Below the pieces are notes generated by a model. It saw only the letters and a list, made by a program, of their open reading frames with translations. It ran no database searches and was not told where the DNA came from. A program made the translations under genes and the position numbers. Positions 10,835 to 22,550 of a stretch of 64,000 nucleotides of DNA are shown one piece after another. The stretch spans positions 1 through 64,000 of the forward strand of contig NZ_JAAILA010000022.1 in NCBI RefSeq assembly GCF_010974825.1. Reading direction: 5' to 3'. Every line of letters starts with the position of its first letter. Position 1 is the stretch's first letter. This stretch comes from Aeromonas rivipollensis. Its GTDB lineage: Bacteria; Pseudomonadota; Gammaproteobacteria; Enterobacterales; Aeromonadaceae.

Positions 10835-12034
10835 ATGATACAACTTGATTCCTACGCCACCCTGGTCGCCGCCACCCTGGTGTTGCTGCTCGGCCGTCTG
10901 CTGGTCAACCGGATTGGCCCCCTGCGTACCTTCAACATCCCCAAACCGGTGGCTGGCGGCCTGGTGGTCGCCCTGGTGCTGCTGCTGCTGCGCTCCACCA
11001 TGCAGCTTGAACTGCAATTTGACACCACACTGCAAACCCCGCTGATGCTGGCCTTCTTCGCCTCCATTGGTCTCTCCGCCGATCTGGGCAGCCTCAAGCG
11101 CGGCGGCAAGGCGGTGATCACCTTCCTGCTGGTGGTCACCGGCCTGCTGCTGGTGCAAAACAGCCTGGGGGTCGGTCTGGCCACCCTGCTGGGTCTGGAC
11201 CCGCACATGGGGCTGCTGGCCGGCTCCATCACCCTCTCCGGCGGCCACGGCACAGGCGCGGCCTGGGGCTCCATCTTCACCGAGAAGTACGGCGTTCAAT
11301 CTGCCGCCGAGCTCGCCATCGCCTGCGCCACCTTCGGCCTGGTGCTGGGGGGGCTGATCGGCGGGCCTGTCGCCCGCTACCTGGTGAAGAAGGTGCAGGT
11401 GCCCGGCGAGGAGCACAACCGTGACGGCGCCCCCCAGGGCTTCGAGATGCCGGACATGGAGCGGCCGCTCACCACCTTCAGCCTGATCGAGACCCTGGCG
11501 CTGATCGCCATCAGCCTGAAGGGGGGCGAGATGTTCTCCCTCTACCTCAAGGGCAGTGCCCTGGAGCTCCCCGTCTTCGTCTGCGTGCTCTTCGTCGGCG
11601 TGCTGCTGCGCAACCTGCTGACCCTGCTCAACTGGCATGAAGTGAGCGACCGCGAGGTCTCCCTGCTCGGCAACGTCAGCCTGTCGCTCTTCCTCGCCAT
11701 GGCGTTGATGAGCCTGAAGCTGTGGGATCTCGCCAGCCTGGCCCTGCCCATCTTCATCCTGCTGGCCGCCCAGACGGTGGCGATGGCGCTCTACGCCATC
11801 TTCGTCACCTTCAGGGTCATGGGCAGCAACTATGACGCGGCCGTGCTGGCGGCGGGCCACTGCGGCTTCGGTCTGGGGGCCACCCCCACCGCCATCGCCA
11901 ACATGCAGGCCATCACCCAGCGCTTCGGCCCGTCCCACCTGGCGTTCCTGGTGGTGCCCATGGTGGGCGCCTTCTTCATCGACATCATCAACGCCGTGGT
12001 GATCAAGCTGTTCCTGGCCCTGCCCTTCCTGTAA
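10835..12034 (+). CDS. gltS: Sodium/glutamate symporter
   Basis: Inner-membrane Na+-coupled glutamate carrier of the ESS family, 399 residues, close to E. coli GltS (401). It is almost entirely hydrophobic helices and shows the two inverted halves with conserved re-entrant loop motifs: SGGHGTGAAWGS in the first half and AGHCGFGLGATPTAIANM in the second. The start MIQLDSYATL at 10835 is preceded by GGGAGTA and matches the family; an upstream ATG at 10742 adds a non-membrane tail of 31 residues and is rejected. Confidence 0.95.
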   Translation: MIQLDSYATLVAATLVLLLGRLLVNRIGPLRTFNIPKPVAGGLVVALVLLLLRSTMQLELQFDTTLQTPLMLAFFASIGLSADLGSLKRGGKAVITFLLVVTGLLLVQNSLGVGLATLLGLDPHMGLLAGSITLSGGHGTGAAWGSIFTEKYGVQSAAELAIACATFGLVLGGLIGGPVARYLVKKVQVPGEEHNRDGAPQGFEMPDMERPLTTFSLIETLALIAISLKGGEMFSLYLKGSALELPVFVCVLFVGVLLRNLLTLLNWHEVSDREVSLLGNVSLSLFLAMALMSLKLWDLASLALPIFILLAAQTVAMALYAIFVTFRVMGSNYDAAVLAAGHCGFGLGATPTAIANMQAITQRFGPSHLAFLVVPMVGAFFIDIINAVVIKLFLALPFL

Positions 12035-12057
12035 GCCCGGGTGCCAGACCCCATATG

Positions 12058-12085
12058 AAAGAGCCCACCTTTTGGTGGGCTCTTT
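12058..12085 (+). terminator. Terminator after gltS
   Basis: GAGCCCACC, TTTT loop, GGTGGGCTC, then TTT. Confidence 0.85.
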
Positions 12086-12192
12086 GCTGGCGCTCTCCCG
12101 CCCCCCTGGTTCCCAGGAAGGCCAGAGCATCCCGGGATTCAGCCCCTGCGACAGTCAGGACGCATCACGGCCTTGGCCGGATGACGGACAAC

Positions 12193-12224
12193 AAAAAGCC
12201 CCGCACTCCAGTGCGGGGCTTTTT
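12193..12224. terminator. Terminator of the chemoreceptor gene
   Basis: AAAAAGCCCCGCACT / AGTGCGGGGCTTTTT hairpin. Its T tracts allow use in both directions; on the minus strand it ends the chemoreceptor transcript. Confidence 0.88.
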
Positions 12225-12263
12225 ACATCGGGCGCCGCAGTGGCGCCGCTTCTCGACCCTTTC

Positions 12264-14135
12264 TTACAGGATAAAGGTCGAGACCTGCTGGTTCAGATTG
12301 GTGGCGCGTCCCTTGAGGTGGTGCGCCTGATCCAAATCCCGCATGGCGGCGGCGGTGATCTCGTCACTCACATCCTTGATGGCGGTGGTGTTCTGGGTGA
12401 TCTCGCCAGTCACCTGGGTCTGCTCCTCGGCGGCGGTGGCGATCTGACCCGCCATGTCGGAGATGAGGGAGACGGCCTGGGTGATCTCTTCCAGCGCGGC
12501 GGCCGCGGCATCGGCGTCCTTGACGCTGTTGTCGGCCAGCCCCTGACTGGTCTGCATCAGGCTGACCGCACGGGCCGTGGTCTGCTGCAGCGTCTCTATG
12601 GTGGACTGGATCTCCTGGGTGGAGTCCTGAGTACGGCGCGACAGCACCCGCACCTCGTCCGCCACCACGGCGAAACCGCGACCCTGTTCACCGGCACGGG
12701 CCGCTTCGATGGCCGCGTTCAGCGCCAGCAGGTTGGTCTGCTCGGCAATGCCCTGAATGGTGGAGAGGATGCCGGAAATGGCCTGGGCGTGGCGGCTCAG
12801 CTCGCCGATGACGCCGGTGGCCTGACCCACTTCCTCGGCCAGGTTGTTGATGGACTGACGAGTCTGGTTCACCAGCATCTTGCCCTGCTCGCTGCTCTGG
12901 GCAGATTGCTGAGCGGCGGCGGCTGTGTTCTCGGCGTTGCCGGCGATCTCCATGGTGGCGCTCGCCATCTCGGTGACCGCGGTGGCGACCATGGTCACCT
13001 CCTGCTGTTGACGCTGCAGCTCTTCCACCGCGGCCTGGTTGGTCACCAGGCTGCGCTCCGCATCGGCATTCAGCTCGTTGGCGAGTTGGCGGATATTGCC
13101 GATCAGCTGGTGCTGGCTGCCGACGAAACGGTTGAAGCTGTTGGCCAGCTGACCCACCTCGTCATTGGCATCGATCTTGATGCGCTGGGTCAGATCGCCG
13201 TTACCGTCGGCGATGCGGGCCAAGGCCTGGGAAACCTTGCCGAGGGGGCCCAGCAGCAGGCTGACCAGCCAGGAGATGGCGATGATGCTGCCCACCAGCA
13301 CCAGCAGAGCCAGGCCGAGCTGGGTCATCAGCAGGGAGGAGAGCGGTGCCTCCAGGGTGGCCTTGTCCAGCACCAGCACCAGCTCCCAGTCGGTGTTCGG
13401 GATGTCCGTCGCCCACAGCAGCTTGTCGCGGCCTTCGTTGTCAAAATAGGCGGGGAGCAGGCTGTTGCTGCTCTTGCTCTGCTCGATCAGGGCATTGGAG
13501 AGATCGTTGTCGATCTCGCTCGCGGGCTTCATCGCCTTGGCCGCATCTTTATAGGCAATGACAGTGCCGTCCTTGTGCATCAGGATGGCGACACCGTCCG
13601 CCGGCAGGGCCATCTTGGTGACATCCTCCACCAGGGAGGCGATGGAGAGATCGCCGCCGACCACGCCGCCCTGGGCCGGTTGGGCCAGGGTCACCACCAT
13701 GACGTTGTAAGCCACGTCCAGGTAGGGCTTGGTCACTATCATGCCGCCCTTGGCCATGGCTTCCTGATACCAGCCACGGGAGCGGGGATCATAGCCGTCA
13801 CGGTTGATGGAAGGGTCAGAGTCGTTCATCTTGCCACTGCCCTCACCGAAATAGGTGAGCTGGAAACGGCCGGAAACTTGCGCCTGTTGCAGGGCATTGA
13901 GGGGTTCGGGGCCAGCCTTGTTGCCAAGGGCCTGGATGACATCGCGACGGGCGGCGAGCCAGTCACTGACGCTGGCGGCCTGCTGGCTGCCGAGGCGCTG
14001 CACCTGTTCCTGACTGCCTTGCAGCAACAGGGACTTCTGGCTGCTGTAGCTCTGCCAGGAGAGCAGCAGGATCACCAGGGAGAGGGCGATCACCACAGAC
14101 AACAGTATCTTCTGCTTGAGTGATAGGTTTTTCAT
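12264..14135 (-). CDS. Methyl-accepting chemotaxis protein with dCache sensor
   Basis: Transmembrane chemoreceptor of 623 residues. Membrane helix 1 is at about residues 8-27 and helix 2 at about 275-298. The periplasmic part between them is a dCache domain containing [19 protein letters not shown] and GGDLS. The Arg-Trp-Tyr plus Asp arrangement resembles the amino-acid-binding dCache motif, so an amino acid ligand is plausible but not shown. A HAMP domain follows, then the coiled-coil signalling domain with the kinase-control hairpin ([20 protein letters not shown]). The start at 14135 gives [12 protein letters not shown], a normal N-terminal anchor. It is a stand-alone gene. Confidence 0.93.
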   Translation of the reverse strand: MKNLSLKQKILLSVVIALSLVILLLSWQSYSSQKSLLLQGSQEQVQRLGSQQAASVSDWLAARRDVIQALGNKAGPEPLNALQQAQVSGRFQLTYFGEGSGKMNDSDPSINRDGYDPRSRGWYQEAMAKGGMIVTKPYLDVAYNVMVVTLAQPAQGGVVGGDLSIASLVEDVTKMALPADGVAILMHKDGTVIAYKDAAKAMKPASEIDNDLSNALIEQSKSSNSLLPAYFDNEGRDKLLWATDIPNTDWELVLVLDKATLEAPLSSLLMTQLGLALLVLVGSIIAISWLVSLLLGPLGKVSQALARIADGNGDLTQRIKIDANDEVGQLANSFNRFVGSQHQLIGNIRQLANELNADAERSLVTNQAAVEELQRQQQEVTMVATAVTEMASATMEIAGNAENTAAAAQQSAQSSEQGKMLVNQTRQSINNLAEEVGQATGVIGELSRHAQAISGILSTIQGIAEQTNLLALNAAIEAARAGEQGRGFAVVADEVRVLSRRTQDSTQEIQSTIETLQQTTARAVSLMQTSQGLADNSVKDADAAAAALEEITQAVSLISDMAGQIATAAEEQTQVTGEITQNTTAIKDVSDEITAAAMRDLDQAHHLKGRATNLNQQVSTFIL

Positions 14136-14390
14136 CGTGCTTTCTTCTTGTGGGGTCAGGAACAGGATTACTCGAAAAGTGCGCGGCACTCCATGTTGTT
14201 GTTAGCGGCCAAAGCGCACAGAACTGAAGCGGAGAATGGCGCGGCTGGCGATATTTTCTGCAAGAAAGCACAAAATAGCCTCCGAAATCGGTGACAGAAG
14301 GCGGCCAGGGCCAGCCAACCCTGTTTATTCCTTCCACAATTGGCTAGAATATCCCGTTTTTAAATCACATCGACCCCGAGAGTTTTCACG

Positions 14391-15489
14391 ATGTTTGAAG
14401 TCAATCCTGTATTAAACAAACTTAAGGAGCTGTCTGAGAGGACAGAGCTTCTTAGGGGGTACCTTTGACTATGACGCCAAGAAAGAGCGTCTAGAAGAGG
14501 TCAACGCCGAGCTGGAACAGCCGGACGTATGGAATGAGCCCGAGCGCGCACAGGCGCTGGGCAAGGAGCGCGTCTCCCTGGAAAACGTGGTCGGCACCAT
14601 AGACGTCTTGACACAAGGTGCTGAGGACGTCGAGATGCTGGTCAGTCTGGCGGTCGAAGGCGAAGACGAGGAGACCTTCAACGAGGCAGTGGCCGAAGCC
14701 GATCAGCTGGAAGCCAAGCTGGTGGATCTCGAATTCCGCCGCATGTTCTCCGGTCAGCACGACGGCTCCGACTGCTACATCGACATCCAGTCCGGTTCCG
14801 GCGGCACCGAGGCTCAGGACTGGGCCAACATGGTGCTGCGCATGTACCTGCGCTGGGGCGATGCCCACGGCTACAAGCCGGAGCTGATCGAGCTGTCTGA
14901 CGGCGACGTGGCCGGCATCAAGTCCGCCACCGTCAAGTTCACCGGCGAGTATGCCTTCGGCTGGCTGCGCACCGAGACCGGCGTGCACCGCCTGGTCCGC
15001 AAGTCACCGTTCGACTCGGGTGGCCGTCGTCATACCTCGTTCTGCTCGGTGTTCGTCTACCCCGAGATCGATGACGACATCGAGATCGACATCAACCCGG
15101 CGGATCTGCGCATCGACGTCTACCGCGCCTCCGGTGCCGGTGGTCAGCACGTCAACCGGACCGAGTCCGCGGTGCGTATCACCCACGTCCCCACCGGGGT
15201 GGTGGTGCAGTGCCAGAACGACCGTTCCCAGCACAAGAACAAAGATCAGTGTATGAAGCAGCTGAAGGCCAAGCTCTACGAGCTGGAAATTCAGAAGCAG
15301 AACGCTGAGAAGCAAGCCCTCGAAGAGACCAAGTCCGACATCGGCTGGGGCAGCCAGATCCGCTCCTACGTACTGGATGACTCCCGTATCAAGGATCTGC
15401 GCACCGGCGTCGAGACCCGCAATACCCAATCGGTACTCGACGGCGACTTGGACAAGTTTATCGAAGCCAGCCTGAAATCAGGCCTGTAA
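14391..15489 (+). CDS. prfB: Peptide chain release factor 2 with programmed +1 frameshift
   Basis: RF2 recognises UGA and UAA stop codons. Translation starts at 14391 and meets an in-frame TGA at codon 26 (14466-14468). A +1 shift at CTT TGA C continues as GAC TAT GAC and yields 365 residues, exactly the usual RF2 length. The stimulatory Shine-Dalgarno-like AGGGGG (14454-14459) sits just upstream of GGG TAC CTT TGA C. The catalytic GGQ is in [16 protein letters not shown] simple ORF caller would start at 14587 and miss the front of the gene. Cotranscribed with lysS, 20 bases downstream. Confidence 0.97.
14454..14469 (+). promoter_or_regulatory. RF2 autoregulatory +1 frameshift site
   Basis: AGGGGG, then TAC, then CTT TGA C. 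When RF2 is scarce, slow termination at the UGA allows a shift onto the GAC codon, so RF2 controls its own synthesis. The element matches the conserved enterobacterial site apart from TAC for TAT. Confidence 0.95.
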
Positions 15490-15509
15490 ACAGAGCAGCA
15501 GGAATCACC

Positions 15510-17048
15510 ATGTCTGAACAAACCACTACTCCGGAAGTCGACCAGACTCTCGAACTGAACAACGAGATGACTGAGCGTCGCTCCAAGCTGGCCGCCTTGC
15601 GCGCCCAGGGCAACCCTTTCCCCAACGACTTCCGTCGTGACAGCCTGTCCGGCGATCTGCACGCCGAGTTTGGCGACAAGAGCGCCGACGAGCTGGTGGC
15701 CTTGAATAAACGGGTGAAGATTGCCGGTCGTATCATGACCCGCCGGATCATGGGCAAGGCTTCCTTCGCGACCCTGCAGGACATGGCTGGCAAGATCCAG
15801 ATCTACGTGACCCGTGACGACCTGCCGGAAGGCTTCTACAACGAGCAGTTCAAGAAGTGGGATCTGGGGGACATAGTCGGCGTGGAAGGGACCCTGTTCC
15901 GCACCAACACCGGCGAGCTCTCCGTCCATGTGGGCGAAATCCGCCTGCTGACCAAGGCACTGCGTCCGCTGCCCGAGAAGCACAAGGGCCTGACCGACCA
16001 GGAAGCCCGCTGCCGTCAGCGCTACCTGGATCTGATCGCCAACGAAGAGTCCCGCAAGACCTTCATGATCCGCACCCAGGTGGTTGCCGGCATCCGCAAG
16101 TTCTTCAACGAGAAGCGCTTCATGGAAGTGGAAACCCCCATGATGCAGGTCATCCCGGGCGGCGCCTCCGCGCGTCCCTTCGTCACTCACCACAATGCGC
16201 TGGACATCGACATGTACCTGCGTATCGCCCCCGAGCTTTACCTGAAGCGTCTGGTGGTCGGTGGTTTCGAGCGCGTGTACGAGATCAACCGCAACTTCCG
16301 TAACGAAGGGATCTCGGTGCGTCACAACCCCGAGTTCACCATGATCGAGTTCTACATGGCCTATGCCGACTACATCGATCTGATGGACCTGACCGAGGAG
16401 CTGCTGCGCACCCTGGCCCAGGACATCCTGGGTGACACCAAGATCCGTTACGCCAAAGAGGGCGAAGAGGGTCTGACCATCGACTTCGGTCAGCCGTTCC
16501 AGCGCCTCACCATGGTCGAGTCCATCCTCAAGTTCAACCCGGATGTGACCCAGGACGATCTGGCCACCCTGGAGAGCGCCAAGGCCGTCGCCAAGGGTCT
16601 GCACATCGAGCTGATGAAGGGCTGGGAGCTGGGCCACGTGATCACCGCCATCTTTGAAGAGACAGTTGAGCACATGCTGCTGCAACCGACCTTCATCACC
16701 GAGTACCCGGCTGCCGTCTCCCCGCTGGCTCGCCGCAACGACAAGAACCCGGATGTGACCGATCGCTTCGAGTTCTTCATCGGTGGCCGCGAGCTGGCCA
16801 ACGGCTTCTCCGAGCTGAACGATGCGGAAGATCAGGCCAAGCGCTTCCAGGATCAGGTGAACCAGAAAGAAGCGGGCGACGACGAAGCCATGTTCTACGA
16901 CGCCGACTTCGTCACTGCGCTGGAACACGGCCTGCCGCCCACTGCCGGTCAGGGTATCGGTATCGACCGTCTGGTGATGCTGTTCACCAACAGCCACACC
17001 ATCCGCGACGTCATCCTGTTCCCGGCCCTGCGTCCGCAACAGAAATAA
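15510..17048 (+). CDS. lysS: Lysyl-tRNA synthetase, class II
   Basis: Charges tRNA-Lys in the cytosol; 512 residues. An N-terminal OB-fold anticodon-binding domain (about residues 65-150, [20 protein letters not shown]) is followed by the class II catalytic core with motif 1 ([21 protein letters not shown]), motif 2 ([20 protein letters not shown]) and motif 3 ([12 protein letters not shown]). It follows prfB as in E. coli. An intrinsic terminator closes the operon. Confidence 0.97.
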   Translation: MSEQTTTPEVDQTLELNNEMTERRSKLAALRAQGNPFPNDFRRDSLSGDLHAEFGDKSADELVALNKRVKIAGRIMTRRIMGKASFATLQDMAGKIQIYVTRDDLPEGFYNEQFKKWDLGDIVGVEGTLFRTNTGELSVHVGEIRLLTKALRPLPEKHKGLTDQEARCRQRYLDLIANEESRKTFMIRTQVVAGIRKFFNEKRFMEVETPMMQVIPGGASARPFVTHHNALDIDMYLRIAPELYLKRLVVGGFERVYEINRNFRNEGISVRHNPEFTMIEFYMAYADYIDLMDLTEELLRTLAQDILGDTKIRYAKEGEEGLTIDFGQPFQRLTMVESILKFNPDVTQDDLATLESAKAVAKGLHIELMKGWELGHVITAIFEETVEHMLLQPTFITEYPAAVSPLARRNDKNPDVTDRFEFFIGGRELANGFSELNDAEDQAKRFQDQVNQKEAGDDEAMFYDADFVTALEHGLPPTAGQGIGIDRLVMLFTNSHTIRDVILFPALRPQQK

Positions 17049-17087
17049 GCGATCGCCTCAGGCCTGGCCTGATGCCCGATGGCACTG

Positions 17088-17117
17088 AAAACGCCCCGCA
17101 ACTGCGGGGCGTTTTTT
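17088..17117 (+). terminator. Terminator of prfB-lysS
   Basis: AAAACGCCCCGC, AACT loop, GCGGGGCGTTTTTT. Confidence 0.92.
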
Positions 17118-17162
17118 ATGGCAAAGAATAAAGCTGCGAGCAGGGTACGCCCGGCTGGCGGC

Positions 17163-17963
17163 TTATGGGGCGGGCGGCAGCAGCCACTCCCCCTGCCACA
17201 GGGTCAGCGCCTGACCCGACATCCACACCCTATCCCCCTGCAACTCCAGCACCAGCTCCCCGCCCCGCGCGGAGATCTGCCGCGCCCGCAACTGCGTCTT
17301 GCCGAGTCGCTCGGCCCAGAAGGGCACCAGGGCGCAGTGGTTGGAGCCGGTGACAGGATCCTCCTCCACTCCGACCCAGGGGGCGAAGTAGCGGGAGACG
17401 AAGTCATCGCCTCCCCGGCTGGAGAGCGCAGTCACCATCAGGCCACGACCTGGCAGGGCCCCCAGGGCGTGGAAGTCCGGCTTGAGTGCCTGCACCTCTT
17501 CTTCGCTCTCCAGCACCAGCAGGAACTTGGCGCCGGCGGCCAGGGTCTGCAGCGGCGTGCAGCCGAGGGCCTCGGCATAGGCGGGATCCAATGTCAGCGG
17601 AGCAAGGGGGATGCGCGGAAAGTCGAGCCGGATCCACTCCCCCTCGCGGCAAGCCTGCAGCTCGCCGCTGCGGGTCTCGAAGCGCAGCACCTGGGTGCGG
17701 GCCACAGCCCCGGTCTGCCACAGCACATGGGCGGCCGCCAGGGTGCCGTGACCGCAGAGATCCACTTCAACCGTCGGGGTAAACCAGCGCAACCGATAGT
17801 GCGCCTCTCCCAGGGGAGTGAGGAAGGCGGTCTCCGACAGGTTGAACTCCGCCGCCATGGCCTGCAGCTCGGCATCGCTGCGCTCGGGGCCCAATACGAC
17901 GATGGCGGGGTTGCCCCCGAAGGGGCGCTGGCTGAAGGCATTGACATGGAACAGTCTGGACAT
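17163..17963 (-). CDS. PhzF-family isomerase-like protein
   Basis: 266-residue protein of the PhzF/YddE fold, two mirrored hot-dog-like halves. Conserved landmarks are FGGNPAIVVL, NLSETAFL with the proposed catalytic Glu, RWFTPTVEVDLCGHGTLAAAHV, and EDPVTGSNHCALVPFW near the C-terminus. Relatives range from the phenazine isomerase PhzF to uncharacterised YddE. There is no phenazine gene nearby, so the substrate is unknown. Stand-alone gene. Confidence 0.88.
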   Translation of the reverse strand: MSRLFHVNAFSQRPFGGNPAIVVLGPERSDAELQAMAAEFNLSETAFLTPLGEAHYRLRWFTPTVEVDLCGHGTLAAAHVLWQTGAVARTQVLRFETRSGELQACREGEWIRLDFPRIPLAPLTLDPAYAEALGCTPLQTLAAGAKFLLVLESEEEVQALKPDFHALGALPGRGLMVTALSSRGGDDFVSRYFAPWVGVEEDPVTGSNHCALVPFWAERLGKTQLRARQISARGGELVLELQGDRVWMSGQALTLWQGEWLLPPAP

Positions 17964-18148
17964 CGGCAGATCCTGAGAGGCGGAAGGGGACTCAATATTG
18001 CGATTTTTATACCACAGCCGGGGAGCCGCTGAGGCGGATTTCGGCTTTATAAATTCATAAATCGCATAAAGAAGATATTTTTATTCTTTGTTGTTATTCA
18101 TTGCACCCCTTAACCTGACCAAAAATCAGACCATGGAAGACGTGTGTG

Positions 18149-19939
18149 ATGCAATTGACAGCCCCAATACCCACCATAAGCCCGCTCTCTGACGAGCAGC
18201 AGCGCCAGCTGAATCAGGTCTTGTCGACCCTCAATACCCAGCAACTCGCCTGGGTGAGCGGTTATCTCTACGGCCTCTCCCAGTCAGGCGTCCAGAACGT
18301 CACCACCAGCGCCGCCGTGGCCGCCTCCGGTGGCAGCCTGACCATTCTCTACGGCTCCCAGACCGGCAACGCCAAGGGTGTCGCCAGCGCCATCCAGGCG
18401 CAGGCGAAGGCCCGCGGCCTGCCGGTGACCCTGACCTCGATGGCGGACTACAAACCCAAGCAGCTCAAGAAAGAGAGCCATCTGCTGGTGATCGTTAGCA
18501 CTTACGGGGAGGGAGAGCCGCCGGAGAGCACGGTGGATCTGTTCGAGCAGCTGAAAAAAGGCAAGATCGGCAAACTCGAAGGTCTCAAGTTCGCCGTGTT
18601 GGGGCTGGGTGACAGCTCCTACGAATTCTTCTGCCAGACCGGCAAGGACTTCGACGACTTACTGTCAAAAGCGGGTGCCGAGCGCATTCATGAACTCGCG
18701 AGCCTGGACGTGGACTATCAGGACGCGGCCAAGGCCTGGGGCGAGCAGGCAGTCAATGCCGTCGCCGCCACCCTGTCCGCAGGGGCCGCGACCGCCAGCG
18801 TAGCGGATTCGGTGCAGCAAGCCGTCGGCCACAGCCAGTATCACAAGGAGAATCCCTTCCCGGCCAAGCTCTCGGTCAATCAGAAGATCACCGGCCGCGA
18901 CTCCACCAAGGACATCCGCCACATAGAGATCAACCTGGAAGAGTCCGGCATCACTTATCAGCCGGGTGATGCCCTCGGCATCTGGTTCGACAATGACGCC
19001 GATCTGGTGGGCGAAGTGCTGGCCCTGACCGGCCTCTCCGGCGATGAAACCACCGCACAGGGCCCCTTGCGCGCGGCCCTGACCCGCCACTTCGAGCTGA
19101 CCCGCTTGCACGGCGGCTTTATCACAGGACTCGCTGACATATCGGGCAATCCGGCGCTCAAGGATCTGGCCGGCGACAAGGCCCAGGTCAACGCCCTGGT
19201 GGCCAGCGCCCAGGTGGTGGATGTGCTCAAGCGCTTCCCCTCCTCCCTGAGCGCGGATCAGCTTGTCAAACTGCTGCGCCCGCTGACCCCGCGCCTCTAC
19301 TCCATCGCCTCCGCCCAGAGCGAGGTGGAGGAAGAGGTACACCTGACAGTCGGCGTGGTGCGCTATGCCCAGGAAGATGGCACAGTGCGATCTGGCGGCG
19401 CCTCCTCCTATCTGGCGGACCGTCTGGCCGAGGACGCCGAGGTCAGGGTGTTCGTGGAGCACAACGACAACTTCCGTCTGCCGGCCAATCCCGATACCCC
19501 CGTCATCATGGTGGGTCCGGGCACCGGCATAGCCCCCTTCCGCGCCTTTATGCAGGAGCGTGAGGCACAAGGGGCCGAGGGCAAGAACTGGCTCATCTTC
19601 GGCAACCCTCACTTCACCCAGGACTTCCTCTATCAGGTGGAGTGGCAGCGTTATGTGAAATCCGGCCTGCTGTCGAAGATTTCCCTGGCCTTCAGCCGGG
19701 ATCAGGCCAACAAGATCTATGTGCAGGATCGCCTGCGCGAGGCAGGGCAGGAGCTCTACCAGTGGCTGGAAGCAGGTGCTCACTTCTATGTGTGCGGCGA
19801 CGCCAACCACATGGCGAAGGATGTGCAGGAGGCCCTGCTGGATGTGATCAGCGATCATGGCCACAAAAGCCGTGAAGAAGCAGAAGAGTATTTGAGCGAA
19901 TTGCGTCGTGCCAAACGTTATCAAAGGGATGTCTACTGA
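18149..19939 (+). CDS. cysJ: Sulfite reductase [NADPH] flavoprotein alpha subunit
   Basis: Delivers electrons from NADPH through FAD and FMN to the CysI haemoprotein. About 596 residues (E. coli 599): an N-terminal flavodoxin domain (residues about 65-200, [17 protein letters not shown]) and a ferredoxin-NADP reductase-type half with [36 protein letters not shown] and the C-terminal [17 protein letters not shown] (18146) immediately precedes the ATG at 18149; the ATG has the better spacing from GGAAGA. First gene of cysJIH; the stop overlaps the cysI start (TGATG). Confidence 0.96.
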   Translation: MQLTAPIPTISPLSDEQQRQLNQVLSTLNTQQLAWVSGYLYGLSQSGVQNVTTSAAVAASGGSLTILYGSQTGNAKGVASAIQAQAKARGLPVTLTSMADYKPKQLKKESHLLVIVSTYGEGEPPESTVDLFEQLKKGKIGKLEGLKFAVLGLGDSSYEFFCQTGKDFDDLLSKAGAERIHELASLDVDYQDAAKAWGEQAVNAVAATLSAGAATASVADSVQQAVGHSQYHKENPFPAKLSVNQKITGRDSTKDIRHIEINLEESGITYQPGDALGIWFDNDADLVGEVLALTGLSGDETTAQGPLRAALTRHFELTRLHGGFITGLADISGNPALKDLAGDKAQVNALVASAQVVDVLKRFPSSLSADQLVKLLRPLTPRLYSIASAQSEVEEEVHLTVGVVRYAQEDGTVRSGGASSYLADRLAEDAEVRVFVEHNDNFRLPANPDTPVIMVGPGTGIAPFRAFMQEREAQGAEGKNWLIFGNPHFTQDFLYQVEWQRYVKSGLLSKISLAFSRDQANKIYVQDRLREAGQELYQWLEAGAHFYVCGDANHMAKDVQEALLDVISDHGHKSREEAEEYLSELRRAKRYQRDVY

Positions 19940-21663
19940 TGAGCAAGCAACCAATCTCGAAACAAGCAGCAGGACCGGTTGAAGGACCACTGTCCGACAA
20001 CGAACGCCTCAAGCGCGAGAGCAATTTCCTGCGCGGCACCATAGAGCAGGATCTGCAGGATCCCCTCACCGGTGGCTTTAACGGCGACAACTTCCAGCTG
20101 ATCCGCTTCCACGGCATGTATCAGCAGGATGACAGAGACATCCGCCCGGAGCGCACCGCCCAGAAGCTGGAGCCCCTGCACAACGTCATGCTGCGCGCCC
20201 GTCTGCCGGGCGGCATCATCACCCCGGCCCAGTGGCAGGTGATCGACAAGTTCGCCGAGGAGCACAGCCTCTACGGCAGCATCCGCCTGACCACCCGTCA
20301 GACCTTCCAGTTCCACGGCGTGCTCAAGCGCGACATCAAGCTGATGCACCAGACCCTCAACAGCACGGGCATAGATTCCATCGCCACCGCCGGCGACGTG
20401 AACCGCAACGTGCTCTGCACCAGCAACCCGGTGGAGTCCGAGCTGCACCAGGAGGCCTACGAGTGGGCCAAGAAGATCTCCGAGCACCTGCTGCCCAAGA
20501 CCCGCGCCTACGTGGAGATCTGGCTGGATGGCGAGAAGCTGGGCGGTGACGAGGAGCCGATCCTGGGTTCCAACTACCTGCCGCGCAAATTCAAGACCAC
20601 AGTGGTGATCCCGCCCCACAACGATGTGGACATCCACGCCAACGATCTCAACTTCGTGGCCATCGCAGATGGCGGCAAGCTGGTGGGCTTCAACGTACTG
20701 GTGGGCGGGGGTCTGGCCATGACCCACGGCGACACCAGCACCTATCCGCGCAAGGCGAGCGATTTCGGCTTCATCCCGCTCTCCCACGTGCTGGAGGTGG
20801 CCGCCGCAGTGGTCAGCACCCAGCGCGACTGGGGCAACAGGGTCAACCGCAAGAACGCCAAGACCAAGTACACTCTTGAACGCGTGGGGGTGGAGGCCTT
20901 TAAGGCCGAGGTGGAGAGCCGCGCCGGCATCCCCTTCGCCGAGAGTCGCCCCTACGAGTTCACCAGCCGTGGGGATCGCTTTGGTTGGGTCGAGGGGATC
21001 GACGGCAAGCACCACCTGACCCTCTTCATCGAGAATGGCCGCCTGCTGGACTTCCCGGGCAAGCCCCTCAAAACCGGCATGCTGGAGATCGCCAAAGTGC
21101 ATCAGGGGGATTTTCGCCTCACCGCCAACCAGAACCTGATCATCGCAGGCGTGCCTGCCAGCGAGAAGGCCCGCATCGAAGCACTCGCGCGCCAGTATGG
21201 CCTGCTGGATGACGGCGTGAGCGAGCAGCGCAAGCAGTCCATGGCCTGCGTGGCCCTGCCCACCTGCCCGCTGGCGATGGCAGAAGCGGAGCGCATGCTG
21301 CCAGCCTTCGTCACCGACATCGAAGGTCTGCTGGCCAAACACGCGCTGGCGGATGACGCCATCATCTTCCGGGTCACCGGCTGCCCCAACGGCTGCGGCC
21401 GCGCCATGCTGGCGGAAGTGGGTCTGGTGGGCAAGGCCCCCGGCCGCTACAACCTGCACCTGGGGGGCAACCTCGAAGGGACCCGCATTCCCCGCCTCTA
21501 TCAGGAGAACATCACGGAGCCGCAGATCCTGGCCGAACTCGACGCCCTGATCGGCCGCTGGGCCAAGGAGCGCAACTCGAACGAGTGCTTCGGCGACTTC
21601 GTGATCCGGGTTGGGGTGATTGCCCCCGTCATCGACTCCGCGAGGGACTTCTATGCAGCCTGA
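19939..21663 (+). CDS. cysI: Sulfite reductase [NADPH] haemoprotein beta subunit
   Basis: Reduces sulfite to sulfide at a sirohaem coupled to a [4Fe-4S] cluster. It has 574 residues (E. coli 570). The two cysteine motifs that bind the cluster and sirohaem are intact: [15 protein letters not shown] and [32 protein letters not shown] and other sirohaem-site arginines are present. Overlaps cysJ by one base and cysH by eleven, indicating tight translational coupling. It needs sirohaem, for which a cobA gene is present at 43133. Confidence 0.96.
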   Translation: MSKQPISKQAAGPVEGPLSDNERLKRESNFLRGTIEQDLQDPLTGGFNGDNFQLIRFHGMYQQDDRDIRPERTAQKLEPLHNVMLRARLPGGIITPAQWQVIDKFAEEHSLYGSIRLTTRQTFQFHGVLKRDIKLMHQTLNSTGIDSIATAGDVNRNVLCTSNPVESELHQEAYEWAKKISEHLLPKTRAYVEIWLDGEKLGGDEEPILGSNYLPRKFKTTVVIPPHNDVDIHANDLNFVAIADGGKLVGFNVLVGGGLAMTHGDTSTYPRKASDFGFIPLSHVLEVAAAVVSTQRDWGNRVNRKNAKTKYTLERVGVEAFKAEVESRAGIPFAESRPYEFTSRGDRFGWVEGIDGKHHLTLFIENGRLLDFPGKPLKTGMLEIAKVHQGDFRLTANQNLIIAGVPASEKARIEALARQYGLLDDGVSEQRKQSMACVALPTCPLAMAEAERMLPAFVTDIEGLLAKHALADDAIIFRVTGCPNGCGRAMLAEVGLVGKAPGRYNLHLGGNLEGTRIPRLYQENITEPQILAELDALIGRWAKERNSNECFGDFVIRVGVIAPVIDSARDFYAA

Positions 21664-22459
21664 ACTCATTGATAGCGGGCGGCTGACACTGACCGCCGAT
21701 GGCAGGCTCGACCTCGACGCCCTGCTGGCCCTCGGCCGGGAGGAGCAGAGCGAGGCGCTGGCCCCCCTTAACCGGGAGCTGGACGCCATGAGCGCCTCCG
21801 AGCGGGTGCGCTGGGCGCTGGCGAATCTGCCGGGGGAACATGTGCTGTCGTCGAGCTTCGGCATCCAGGCGGCGCTGATGCTGCACCTGGTGAGCCGCGA
21901 GCGGAGCGATGTGCCCGTGGTGCTGACCGATACCGGCTATCTCTTCCCTGAGACCTACCACTTCATCGACCAGCTGACCGAGCGCCTCAGCCTCAACCTG
22001 AAGATCTACCGGGCCGAGCTCAGCCCGGCCTGGCAGGAGGCCCGCTTCGGCCTCTTGTGGGAGCAGGGGGTGGAGGGGATCACCCGCTACAACCAGCTCA
22101 ACAAGGTGGAGCCCATGGACCGAGCCCTGAGCGAGCTCGGCGCCCGCACCTGGTTCTCCGGCCTGCGCCGGGAGCAGGCGGGCAGCCGCGGCAAGCTGCC
22201 GGTACTGGCCATACAGCGCGGCCGCTTCAAGTTCCTGCCGGTGATCGACTGGAGCAACAAGGACGTCTTCTACTACTTCAAGGAGCACGATCTGCCCTAC
22301 CACCCCCTGTGGGAGCAGGGCTACCTCTCGGTGGGCGACGTCCACACCACCACCAAGTGGGAGCCGGGCATGAGCGAGGAGCAGACCCGCTTCTTCGGCC
22401 TCAAGCGCGAGTGCGGCCTGCACGAAGAGAGCGGCGAGCACGACGGCTCCGGCATCTGA
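21653..22459 (+). CDS. cysH: Phosphoadenosine phosphosulfate (PAPS) reductase
   Basis: Thioredoxin- or glutaredoxin-dependent reduction of PAPS to sulfite; 268 residues. [16 protein letters not shown] binds the nucleotide, [11 protein letters not shown] and [14 protein letters not shown] are family motifs, and the catalytic Cys is in the C-terminal [18 protein letters not shown]. The start at 21653 ([10 protein letters not shown]) overlaps the end of cysI. The N-terminal 25 residues or so are longer than in E. coli (244 residues in total). Confidence 0.95.
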   Translation: MQPELIDSGRLTLTADGRLDLDALLALGREEQSEALAPLNRELDAMSASERVRWALANLPGEHVLSSSFGIQAALMLHLVSRERSDVPVVLTDTGYLFPETYHFIDQLTERLSLNLKIYRAELSPAWQEARFGLLWEQGVEGITRYNQLNKVEPMDRALSELGARTWFSGLRREQAGSRGKLPVLAIQRGRFKFLPVIDWSNKDVFYYFKEHDLPYHPLWEQGYLSVGDVHTTTKWEPGMSEEQTRFFGLKRECGLHEESGEHDGSGI

Positions 22460-22483
22460 TCCCGGGTGCAAGCGGCTGACCAT

Positions 22484-22513
22484 AAAAAACGCCCGGCAAT
22501 GGCCGGGCGTTTT
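22484..22513. terminator. Bidirectional terminator between cysH and proX
   Basis: AAAAAACGCCCGGC, AATG loop, GCCGGGCGTTTT, between convergent operons. Confidence 0.9.
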
Positions 22514-22550
22514 GCTTGCTGACATCCATGGACTGGGCTGCGCCTGGACC

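Noticed and set aside
12072-14123. 683-codon open frame on the plus strand opposite the chemoreceptor
   Set aside because: The composition is an antisense shadow of GC-rich codons (runs of G, L, H, Q). The minus strand encodes an obvious chemoreceptor.
14391-14468. prfB as a pseudogene because of the early TGA
   Set aside because: The TGA is the conserved programmed frameshift site, with AGGGGG and CTT TGA C in place, and the shifted product has the exact RF2 length.
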